From Craterostigma plantagineum (Eukaryota > Streptophyta > Magnoliopsida > Lamiales > Linderniaceae), in NCBI GenBank assembly GCA_027422505.1, contig JAPQWV010000671.1, positions 62,001 to 126,000 on the forward strand: a DNA stretch of 64,000 nt, in the 5' to 3' direction. The translations under genes and the position numbers were made by a program. Numbering within the stretch: position 1 is the first letter of the stretch; each line of letters begins with the position of its first letter. The notes beneath the pieces are model-generated. The model was not told the DNA's origin. It ran no database searches and saw nothing but the letters and a program-made list of their open reading frames with translations. Positions 23,250 through 33,153 of this stretch are shown here, piece after piece.

Positions 23250-26200
23250 GATGCAGCCTATTGGAAGACCCATACAGGTTGACATGAGCCCTTTTGAACG
23301 CCCTCCTTCTATTGACAGCAGGCGTCCTCGGATGCACGATACAGATGCAATCATTGAGGTTAGCTATTGTCATCTCTGTTTTTTATGAATCATATGTGCC
23401 TTTATAACTCAGCTATGGCAAACAGATTGTCTGCTGGGTTCTCCCGATGGGAAGAGAAGCAGGAAGATAGTTTATCCGAGGATGATCATGGTGTTGGAAA
23501 AACTGGAGAGCTTCAGAAGGATGATGCAGTGAATATGGTGGCCGGATATGTCACCAGGAAAGCACAGTTGGAGAAGGCCGGTGGTAATGGTACATAGAGA
23601 GAGATGACACGAAAGATCTTCCTCCAGAATCAGATGGAGAAAGAGGGCCGGTTAAGTCACCTGAGAGGACTGCCAGTGGTAGTAAAGTTGAAGAACGTGT
23701 TATGGATGAGCGAAATGTTGGTGGTGGGTCTACTGATGATAGAAGCATTTGTGTGGAATCAGAGGAAATAGCTCTTGATACGACTAACAAGGATAACTCT
23801 GAAGATCGCAACTTAAATAAATCAACAAGAAAAGAAAACCATTTCTCAAATCGAGGATCGTCGGTCTCAAGAAAATCAAGACGTTAATGCTGGATGGAGT
23901 GGTGAAAACAGCCAGCCAAGGTCAGGAGGTAGTAGGAGTTATGAGAGATTGCCAGCGGTGGTGATGAGGATGAAGTGCTTGACGGACGCAATCGTCATGC
24001 TTGACGATAAGGAAAGACCAGAAGAAGATGATGCCATTGCACTTAGAAGCTATGGTCGCGAAATAGGTGAAGATGGGAGACATCAGGTGGTGGAGAAAAG
24101 AAAAGATAGTTCTTATTCACGTGGAAGTGGGAAACCGTACCCCGCACATCGTCAATATGTAGAAAGTGAACGTATAGATTGCGGAAGGAGAAAGATCTTT
24201 GTGAAGAAAGTCATCGAAGGGAGGGTGATCACAGAAGACGTGGTCTTAAAGAGAACCACACTAGAAAGAGGGGTCATAGTGGTGATGTGAATTTGAGACA
24301 TGGTGGTGCCCTTACAGAAAGCGAGAGGGTAGGCAATGATGCATATTACCAAACCACAAAATCCATTTGATAATGAGATGGCAGATCAAGATATGGAATC
24401 TAGAAAAAGAGAGAAGTTGATAATGCAAAACGTCGCAATGAAAGGGTGGATGAGTATCGGGGCAAAAGAATGAAAGAAGACGTGCATAGAAATCGTGGGT
24501 ATCCTGAAAGGGAAGATATCTCACGTAGTGACAAGGTGAGTAGCAGTCGGAATAAGAGAGCCAAAGATGATGGAGCTGATCTGCTGCATATGCAAAGAAG
24601 AGATCCTGAACCCATTATGAAAGATGGTGATAACAATCATCCCAGGCAAAAGGAAGAGGCATATCTCCGAAGAGAGAAGGGTGATAGGCAAAGAGAGAGT
24701 GATGAACGTTATAGGGCTAAGCCGGGAAGATTTTTCATCAAGGAGGGAAAGAAGAAGAAACCCAGAGCAGGAAAGCTGCTGCGGAGAGATCAAGACCAGT
24801 CATTCACGAGGAAGAGAAGACAGGCGATCTAACAGAGAAAATAATGTAAAGGATGTGGACGACGAGTTGATCAACTTAAGAGGAGAGATCAACCAGAAAA
24901 TGAAAGCCGTAATAGAGACCCTGAAAGGGCTGTTGCTCGTGATGAACGTGTTGAACATGGTTCTGGTTCTCTAGGGCGCACCAACATAAGCAAAAGGAAG
25001 CTACAAGAAAGAAAAAAGAATCTGACAGCAGTGATCCGAGCTCAGTGAGGAAAATGATGATCAAAGCAATCACATAAGGAGAGTCGGTATGAATTTTTTT
25101 ACCATCCAATATTTTGTGCTTATATCATAGGAAGCTAAAAGCTTTGACAAAAATTTTAGGAAGCAGAAAGCTATTATATAAAATTATAGATTGGTATATG
25201 CTCCATATATATGTATAACCAAGACAATTTAAAATGTTCTTGTAGATATACTGAGTTTGTGGAAATAGCTATCTGCGTTAGCACCAATTCTGTTTTCCTT
25301 TTAGTTTATATTAGCTTTACTTTGGGCATTAATCCCATGGACGATATATATACACACACTTCAAAATCGATAAGGGTTTCTGCTACATATTTGGAACTCA
25401 TGAGAAAAAGTAAAAATTTGAGAATATCAACCGTCGACTTGCAGTTATCTCTGCCCAACGGATTGACTTCAGATTATGCCGCTAATTCCTATAATGTTTA
25501 CAATAGGATATGTTATTCTGGTCGATCGCCAAATCATCTTAGTTTGCATATTCTTGGTGATTCACCTGGGATATTATGAAGTCCTTTTGCCCCTCCTCCA
25601 CCTCACTTGTTAATTCTGTTATTTATGCATGCATATTTAACTCGCATAAACAGTTACAAGATAGAAAGCAAAGACATTTGCCACAGTGGTAATGACTTGA
25701 GTTTCACTCTTTTTTGTTTTTGTAATAATGCAAATGAAAGTTTGATTGTACTGGGAACTTAAGGGTACTAATGGTAAGTGATAGAGTCTATCAGTTGAGT
25801 TGATGGATTTTATTCAATTGGCAGACCCTGGTGTTCTATCTGTTCTTAGTGACCTTTTTCTGATTTAGTATGTAGTATATTTGGATAAGATTTTATCTCA
25901 TTGGCCCCACCCAATAGGAAGCAGCTCTTAGTTACGCGGAGCACAAGTCCTCAGGTCGTGATCAACTTGACATTCAGTTAGTATTCTCGAGATTGCTTTT
26001 TTTCCCCTTCAACTGGTGCAATCCCTGGTTAGTGTACATTGAATATGATGCTTGTGGACCCATTAGCTAGGTTACATATTGAAATGTTCGCTGCCAATCT
26101 TTCTTGTCCAACCAATTTATGTGCTGCCCTTTGATTCTGTAATACTCATAGGGTTGATAATTAGCCGATGCAGTTCTTCAAATCCCAAGTAGATTTGTTT

Positions 26201-26746
26201 TAACTATCCGCATTGGTACCTGGTTTCAGGTGAACTCTACTGGCAAAGATGAGCAAAGAAGTCTTGAGACGACGAAAGGAAACACAGAGAAGATGCTTCA
26301 TCAGAAGATGAAAAGGCCAATTCGAGAAAGGGTCGTTCTAAATTAGAACGCTGGGCAAGTCACAAGGAGAGAGATTTCAACGCCAGTTCCACGTCAGCTT
26401 CGTCATCTCTGTCAAGAATTTCATTGGCCAGCAGAATTCCAGGAGAACCTAATCCCAACGTCGAAGATAAGCCTCTGCATCCTACTGCTGTTGGTAAGAA
26501 AGAATCTGATGCCAAAACTAGTAATGACACGAAAGTAGCAGTGGACGAGAACAAGCAGCTAGAAGCTGTTGAGAAGCTGAAGAGGAGAAGCGAACGTTTC
26601 AAGCTCCCTATGCCTAGCGGAAAAGAATCTGTTGCAACCAAAAAACCCGAGAAAGAGCCTTCGCCTTTGGCCCAAAGTGATGTTCACACAGATTCAGACA
26701 TCAAACCTGAACGCCCAGCGCGAAAGAGGAAGTGGACTGCGAGTTA
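23250..26746 (+). pseudogene. FIP1-like polyadenylation factor, 5'-truncated and frame-broken gene fragment
   Basis: Pieces of the C-terminal half of a plant FIP1-like protein (FIP1[V]/FIPS5 type, a pre-mRNA 3'-end processing factor). Block 1 at about 23254-23360 reads QPIGRPIQVDMSPFERPP and SIDSRRPRMHDTDAIIE. Blocks at 23430-24970 are Arg/Glu/Asp/Ser-rich but switch frame repeatedly. The last exon (about 26284-26746) is well kept: GRSKLERWASHKERD, LKRRSERFKLPMPSGKE and the end IKPERPARKRKWTAS. The N-terminal half, including the FIP1 motif, is absent upstream. At least one intron position (after 23360) appears kept, so this looks like a DNA-level partial copy and not a retrocopy. With so many breaks I call it a pseudogene. 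Given other base losses in this window, some breaks may be sequence errors. Confidence 0.72.
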
Positions 26747-27551
26747 AAATGGCCATGGATATGTTTTTTCGTTCTCTGACTCTCATGCTCTCAAGTATTA
26801 CCCCGTTTATTCGGGGTTTTATGTACCCTTTACAATCCTTTTACACATCTACCTAAACACGTACTGTTACTTCGACATGTAAAATGCCTAGTGAAATTAT
26901 GTAGCGTCTCATCAGGCATTGTAGTTGTAATGCTTGTAGTGTTGAGAATTGACCTGATTATTGAGCGTTTGTTGTTGAGAAAGAAGCACTTACAACTTAC
27001 AAGGAAAACAAATAAGACTGAATGATGTTATGCTATATGGTAGGCTATTAATCGTAATTTACCAAATTACCCTTCAAGCGTCGTTCGTACGCTTTTTTTT
27101 ATTCACCACCACTATAAAACATGGGGTTCTTTCTTGCTTTCTTTTCAGCCCAAAATCCCAACTCAAGAATGAGGCGGACAAAGAAAGGTGGGATTTTTCT
27201 CCAGGGGTAGTTGACGCCCTTCGTTTCCGCCGATGATTTCGGTGAAATATGGATCGAATAAAAAGAAAAATCAACGACCCCTTTCCATCACCACATAGCA
27301 GCTGCCCTCGAAAATCGAACAATTTTCTGGGTATGCGTGGCTGTGCTTGTGTGTGTATGTGTGTGTATGTACGTACATCTATCTATCTATCGCATCGCAT
27401 GCATCTACTCTCTCTGTCTCCATAGGCTTCTTCTTCTTCGTCTTCTTCTTTCTTCGGTCGGTCACTGTTACTCCCTCCGACCCGCTATATTATAAGTGAA
27501 GGCTATGACGACAAAGATCTTTATGAGTTGGGTCGGGCTTAGAATCGGGGC

Positions 27552-27893
27552 CCGTATCTTGGCGGGGCAAACCCGGGTTGGCATTTGGGTCTTCCCATGT
27601 GCAGCTTGGGTAATTGCAGCCATGGCGGTCTCTGAGTTCTGTTCGCCTGCTGTTTTTTCAAGATCTGAGCCTCACCCTCCATTTTCAGCCACCTATTTTC
27701 TTTATTTTCTTATTAATTAACTGATTAATTTCTTCACGGATCACTGAAAAAAGAAAAAAAAAAAAAGAAAATCGTAACGAAGTAAACTGAGGCTCAGATT
27801 CGCCTTCTATCATCATCATCAAGAGATTTCCCACGGCTGAACGCCATGGCTGCGAAAATCGAAAGAAGATTTTGCCACGCCAAGATACGGACC
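27552..27893. repeat. Imperfect inverted repeat with three matching blocks
   Basis: On the plus strand the blocks CCGTATCTTGGCG+GGCAAA, GCAGCCATGGCG and ATCTGAGCCTCA occur in this order from 27553 to about 27675. The same three blocks occur on the minus strand, in the same order, from 27893 back to about 27788. Spacing differs between arms. It could be two inverted copies of a gene or transposon piece. Origin unknown. Confidence 0.5.
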
Positions 27894-28044
27894 AGCTCAA
27901 AAATCTCGTCTTTTTTTTTTTTCCATCGACGATCATCACAGCCACAGAACATTGTTTTACAGAATCCTTAGATCTCGCAAATTTCAGGGTTAAAGGGTAT
28001 ATCAGGTTCATGGCAAACAATCATCATCATCTCCATCATTCAAG

Positions 28045-28150
28045 GGCTGTTTGGTTTTAATCTTCAACGACAATCATCGGCCATTATTTGCAAGGAGAGG
28101 GGCAACCACCCTTAGAAAATCCATACCTCTCCTTGCCCTAACGAACGGCC
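28045..28150. mobile_element. Short MITE-like palindrome (GGCTGTTTGG type)
   Basis: Begins GGCTGTTTGGTTTTAA and ends CCCTAACGAACGGCC, which are loosely inverted. Inside, GCAAGGAGAGG and CCTCTCCTTGC are perfect 11-base inverted repeats. Ends of this kind are common in plant PIF/Harbinger or hAT MITEs. Target duplication is not clear. Confidence 0.45.
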
Positions 28151-28364
28151 TCATACTTAAACTAATGAGACTGAATTCAGCTGTAATGAAAACCTAGCTA
28201 GGTATTTGTAGTCACTTTTCTTTAATTTTCAATTTGCCCCTTCAAAATGGAATCATTGCATAATGACCCCATAGTACTTTTTTTGCACCAAATGGGTGAT
28301 GTGCCCAAGTCCAAATAAACCCCACTCCACCGTATGGGCTAGAAAGGGAAAGAAGATGATGCTG

Positions 28365-28411
28365 ACGTGGACATGACAAAATATAGAATATTCATGATTA
28401 TTGATACGTGG
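28365..28411 (+). promoter_or_regulatory. Two ACGTGG (ABRE-like) cores upstream of the lipocalin gene
   Basis: GACGTGG ends at 28370 and TACGTGG spans 28405-28411, about 300-340 bp before the lipocalin ATG. ACGTGG cores bind bZIP factors in ABA and stress responses. TIL genes are known to be induced by heat, cold and salt, so the match is plausible but untested. Confidence 0.35.
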
Positions 28412-28583
28412 TAGGCTATTTATGAAGGACTCGCTTATAGAGCCGTGATGGTGAGGTGTTTTTATATTCCCGTGAATAAAACAAACTTACAGGGCAAATA
28501 TCTACAAATACATGGACCAATGATGCCAATTTCCCACTTTGATTCACTTCACCCCAGAAGAATCTCGCATATCTTTTCTATCC

Positions 28584-28593
28584 CATAAATAAG
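28584..28593 (+). promoter_or_regulatory. Likely TATA element of the lipocalin gene
   Basis: CATAAATAAG lies about 115 bp before the ATG at 28707. Transcription would then begin near 28615-28625, leaving an 80-90 base leader. Confidence 0.4.
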
Positions 28594-28706
28594 CCCATAG
28601 CACAACCCTTCTCCTTCGGACATTCATTCATTGTACTACTATCTCGTTTCACACACTGACGCTGCGATAAACTGAAGGAAAAAAAGGCAACTTTGAGAAA
28701 GAAAAA

Positions 28707-29349
28707 ATGTCGAAGAAAGACATGGAAGTTGTGAAGGGTTTGGACCTACAGAGGTACATGGGTAGATGGTTCGAGATAGCTTCGTTGGCATCGCTATTTC
28801 AACCCAAGGGTGGCAAAGACACGAGGGCTACTTACAACCTCAACTCTGATGGTACTGTCCATGTCTTGAACGAGACTTGGATTGCTGGGAAAAGGGCATC
28901 CATCGAAGGCCCGGCTTACAAAGCTGATCCAAAGAGCGATGAAGCTAAGCTCAAAGTCAAATTCTATGTTCCTCCCTTCTTGCCCATAATCCCAGTCACT
29001 GGAGATTACTGGGTTTTGGACATCGATGATGATTATCAGTACTCTTTGGTTGGAGAGCCCTCAAGGAGCTATCTCTGGGTACGTCGTTTCTAAAAAGAAA
29101 AAAAAAAAGAAGTCGTTTCTTGATTCTTTGATGATGCAAGGTTTTATCCATTCTTTGTCTTTACAGATTCTGTCCAGGCAACCTCGTCTCGACGATGAGA
29201 TATACAATCGGCTCATTGGGAAGGCCAAAGAAGAGGGATATGATGTCAGCAAACTAAGCAAGACATCTCACTCCGATGTTCCTCCCCAGGACACGGCGCC
29301 CGACGACAAGAAAGGGATAGGGTGGATCAAATCCCTCTTTGGGAAGTAG
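28707..29349 (+). CDS. TIL: Temperature-induced lipocalin (TIL)
   Basis: Small lipid- and sterol-binding beta-barrel protein of the plasma membrane and chloroplast. It protects against heat, freezing, salt and light-driven lipid oxidation. Two exons, 28707-29078 and 29167-29349, give 184 aa, the usual plant TIL length, with no signal peptide. Lipocalin signature GRWFEIAS (about residues 18-25, the GxW motif) is seen, then the central ITGDYWVLDID-like block (VTGDYWVLDIDDDYQYSLV, the TDY motif equivalent) and WILSRQPRLD across the intron (the third conserved region with Arg). The C-terminus is basic (GIGWIKSLFGK). Upstream sequence has a TATA element and two ACGTGG cores. The gene converges with the UGT gene 221 bp away. 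Intact. Confidence 0.95.
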
Positions 29350-29570
29350 AGAACAAACTAAGAAGTTGAAACATATCTGTGTCTGTGTGTTTCTTCAGTA
29401 TGAATTATGATATTGTTGTCCTCTATAGCAGTTTCTTTATGGGGATGATGTTGTATCTCTGCTTTGTTTTCTAGCTCTATACCAGTAGAGACTCAATAAT
29501 ATTTATTAGCATACGCATGTCTGTCAATATTCTTGATATTCGGACAACAATAACACTCATCAGCGTTCTC

Positions 29571-31085
29571 CTATTCTGCATCGGACGTGATTATATCCTT
29601 CGCCAAATTGTCCAAATCGTTAAAAGAGCTTCCACCATCACTAATGGCGTCTGAAGCAGCCTTGCTCAGCTTCAGCGCCCGAGCCCTTCTCTCTCTCCAA
29701 GCCTCACTCGTAGCTTCCTTCAGAAACGTCACTAATTTCTGGGAACTGAGGACCGTTTTATCCCCTTCGCAGACCCTAACTGCCACGTCGAACTTATCCA
29801 CCAATAGCGTGGCGTTGAGGTACTGATCTGCCCCCATTGGCCACGCCAGCATAGGCACGCCGGCCATCACACTCTCCAACGTAGAGTTCCATCCACAGTG
29901 CGTCAAGAAAGCACACACAGCTTTGTGCCTCAGAATCATCACCTGCACATTCACGGCAATTTCAAAAATTAAGCCTACACAATTTCCTATGATGTCTGAA
30001 TTTCTAGCAATTACGTACCTGTGGGGCCCAGCCCTTGATGACGAGACCCCTACCGGCCACACGGTCCTCGAACCCTACTGGGATATCGAGCCCATGGTCG
30101 CCGTCGGCGTGCCCCTTGTTAGTCCCAAGCTTGACCGAAAGAACGAACCTCACGCCGCTGGTCTCCAAGCCTTGAGCTAGCTCTAGCATCTGTTCATTGG
30201 TCAGCACGGCCTGGCTCCCAAAGCAGACGTAAACCACGCTCTTCTCTGGGCAGTTGTCGAGCCAAGAACGCACCTTTTCTGCCGAGATTGAGCTTGACCC
30301 GCCGCCCCTTGCTGCTTCGGCGCCGTTGCTTGGCAGCAGTGGGCCCACGGACCATACCCTTTCGTGGCCCAGTTTCTTCTTGAAGTGATTTAAGTAGACG
30401 CTTTCGAGCTCGTTGAAGGTGTTGAAAACCAAGCCGTAGTTTTCTTGATTTCCTAGGAAGTTCTCTCTGATGAATTCGGACAGTGGGTCTCCTTCGACGT
30501 AGCTTCTGTAGACTGGGGACACTTGCCACCAAGGGTACGACGGAGAGCCTGGGACTCTATCCCCGAAGGAGACGATTTCGCCGTCGTCGTTTTCGTCGGC
30601 CCTCTTCGGCCTATCTTCCCACAGACGCATGATGTAAGAGAGAGCAGATGCGCCCGAGGGAAAGAAGGCGTACCTGCGTATCCCAAGCTGGCGCGCGAGG
30701 CTGTGCGTCCATCCTAGGAACATGTCGGAGATTATGGCCACGGGCGGAGATGGGTGGGCCTCGAACCACTCGAGGATCGATCGGCGCGTGGAGCCCGCTC
30801 AGCGCCAGCATCATCACTCGGAAACCGCTCGCCGGTAGCTCCATCATATTCTCCACGCCGTCTGGGATCGAGGGGTGCTTTGGAAGGGGAGGACCAACGG
30901 CGTTACGGTGGTTGGGTGGCGGGATAAGAGGGGCCGACGGCGGGGAGATTCATTGGGGTGACGACGATGGTTACGGTGAGGCCTCGCCGTGCTAGGAGGT
31001 GGGTTAAGTCCAATAGGGATAGCATGTGGCCCTGGGCTGGGTAAGGGAAGACGAGGATGTGCCGCGATCTTGAATCTTCTGACAT
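29571..31085 (-). CDS. UDP-glycosyltransferase, UGT89B type, with three frame breaks
   Basis: Family 1 glycosyltransferase that moves sugar from UDP-sugar to small acceptors. UGT89B members act on flavonols and benzoates. Two exons on the minus strand: 31085-30019 and 29942-29571. N-terminal HILVFPYPAQGHMLSLLDL holds the catalytic-type His. Later blocks are IISDMFLGWTH and SPSYPWWQVSPVYRSYVEGD. The PSPG box starts WAPQ at the end of exon 1 and continues LTHCGWNSTLES to WPMGADQ in exon 2. Three breaks lie within about 160 bp of exon 1: a missing base in the G4 run 30930-30933, another at 30882-30883, and a GATC doubling at 30775-30782 (+4). Either one would truncate the protein before the PSPG box. 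Correction gives about 478 aa, typical. Errors or a true pseudogene are both possible. Confidence 0.9.
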
Positions 31086-31639
31086 GGTTGAACTGAAGAA
31101 GACTCGATGAATATGTGTAAGAAAAGGAAAAACAAAATCTTTTTATTAGGTTATGAAAGAGTATGAGTAGGTGGCGACTGTTTGTCTTTTTGTTTAGTGG
31201 GCTACAATTACTAATTTTAATTTTATGGGTCTTGTCAAATTTGGGGTTCTTGCATTGTGGGCCCACTGTGTGCCGTTACGACTTTACTTTCCTCGAAGAA
31301 CGAATTATATGGTTCCACGTGTGATTGATAATGAATTTGTGATTTTAGTAAAATGCAGATTAATTGAAGATTAGCTGGACACACACTTGATCAAAGTTCT
31401 CTCTCAGATGCCGGCGCGAATGCTTCAGATTTTCCGACGAGTAAATCGGAATCGAAGTTAAGAATTGTGCAGAGTTCTAAGCAGCAGCTCTGACTTCTGA
31501 GTGGTAAATTGATTGCAGTTTCAGATTGCGTAATCGACGAAACGCTGCTGTTAGATCGATCTATGATCGTTTACGCAAGCTCGAAAAGACGCGGATTTTC
31601 GTCTTTGTTAATTAAGTTGGGAAGTGATTGGAGACAGAG
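31086..31639. promoter_or_regulatory. Shared divergent promoter region of the UGT and DUF1068 genes
   Basis: The two genes are transcribed away from each other from this 554-bp stretch, so it must hold both promoters and leaders. CCACGTGT-like sequence (GGTTCCACGTGTG) lies near 31312-31324. No clear TATA box for either side was found. Confidence 0.45.
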
Positions 31640-32796
31640 ATGAGTAGGAGATCTGCGACTTGCTTGCGCTGTTGCTTGGTGATCTTTGCCGTGGTGTCTG
31701 CACTCTGCGTATGTGGACCGGCGCTGTATTTTAAGTTCAATAAAGGGTTTAGATTGAATGGGGTTTCGGGGAGCTCATGTCCTCCGTGTAATTGCAACTG
31801 TTCCCCTCCACAATCCCTTTTTCAGCTTGCTCCAGGTAATGGCTATTATAATCTTGAACTTGCTGCTTCGTGTGCTTTGTTTGATCCGAGATTTCGGTGG
31901 ATTTTTCTGGTTCGAGTGTCTTGGTTCTTGTGGATTTGGTTCATTGTACGTCTTGTAATGATTGATTTGTGACCAATCGCATTTAAGTCTAAGGTCTATC
32001 ACGTGGGTTTGATCTAGGAACATGCTAGTGTTTTCTTCACATGTGATGGAATAATGATATTTTTACTTAATTCATGCTGAAGCTTTACTGCTTTAATCCT
32101 TGAACTTAAAAGGTAGAAGGGCCGTATATTCTATATTGAAAGCTTTCCCTTTATGTATCAGATGTTTGTGGATCAATGGATCTGTTGTGCTGCTTTAAAA
32201 GTTAGGAATCTAAGACCTTGATATGGGGAAAATTTGACACTAGTACACTCTATTTAAGCTCTAATCTGTACTTGTAGTTTGACGCTGACCCTTCTTACTT
32301 TCCTAAGTATTGCCTAACCATCTTTATCTGTTATTTCATTTTCAGGGTTGGCAAATCTCTCCATCACAGGTTAGAACAATCTTCATATTCACTTTCCTCT
32401 CTCGTTTTCAATGCTGCAAACTTCGGACCAAACCCTTTTGTTACAGCCTACTATCAGTTTGTAGTGACTGCGTTACAAATTTATCTCATAATAGATTGTG
32501 GAAAAGATGACAGTGATCTTAAAGAAGAGTTGGAGAAGCAATTTGTTGACTTACTATCCGAAGAGCTAAAACTTCAGGAAGTTGTAGGCGAAGAGCACTC
32601 TCGACACATGAATATTACCTTAGGAGAAGCTCGAAAATCGGCTTCTCAGTACCAAAGGGAAGCAGAGAAATGTAACGCTGCCACGGAGACCTGCGAGGAA
32701 GCTAGAGAAAGAGCCGTGGCTCAGATCACTAAGGAGAAGAAACTGACCACGTTGTGGGAACAGAGAGCTCGTCAACTCGGCTGGGAAGGTGAATAA
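31640..32796 (+). CDS. DUF1068 protein, NKS1/ELMO-like (Golgi membrane protein)
   Basis: Three exons: 31640-31835, a 24-base microexon 32346-32369, and 32495-32796, giving 173 aa. The N-terminal signal anchor CCLVIFAVVSALCVCGPALY (residues ~10-29) is followed by a Cys/Pro motif CPPCNCNCSPPQS (~48-60). Then come LANLSITDCGKDD (split by the microexon), a long charged coiled coil (EELEKQFVDLL to AQITKEKK) and the end WEQRARQLGWEGE. This matches Arabidopsis NKS1 (At4g30996) and the ELMO proteins from memory. Those are Golgi-localised and affect pectin synthesis, cell adhesion and Golgi-TGN association. The start at 31640 gives the conserved MSRRSATCLRCC. Intact. It shares its upstream region with the UGT gene and converges with the EDR2-like gene. 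Confidence 0.9.
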
Positions 32797-33153
32797 GTAC
32801 TATATATTGCCTGAACTTATAGGTGCAGCTGAGTTTCTTTCTTTCCACTTCTCTGTATCAATTGTTTTTTTTTTTTTCTTTCAAGTTCTATGTGTTTAGG
32901 TCTCTCCGTAGTTGTATTCTCAATCATGTAAAACGATAGAGAAAAGAAGCATCTTTATGATCAGAAATTAACTTTTGAAGTTATTGCAATTCAATCTGAG
33001 ATCAAATTTTTCATTCAAGAAATCATTGGTGATATAGAATGAATCTCCTGAGCATCTCTTACATTTCAGAAAGTATGACTCAAAATGAACATAAAGACAT
33101 CGTAGGGTCGAACATTTCAAGTTTTCAGATCATGAACATGAGAAAAGAAAACG
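32797..33153. other. Convergent 3' spacer between DUF1068 and EDR2-like genes
   Basis: Holds the two 3'UTRs, with a T-rich run near 32861-32880. No gene. Confidence 0.4.

Larger units (their letters stand above)
26747..28706. other. Intergenic: repeats and promoter of the lipocalin gene
   Basis: After the FIP1-like 3' end come short microsatellites (GTGTAT, TCTA and CTT runs at 27340-27460), an imperfect inverted repeat (27552-27893), a small MITE (28045-28150) and the lipocalin promoter. Open frames here overlap these repeats and show no protein family. Confidence 0.4.

Noticed and set aside
25211..25579. 122-codon frame between FIP1-like blocks
   Set aside because: No FIP1 or other similarity, AT-rich composition; probably intron.
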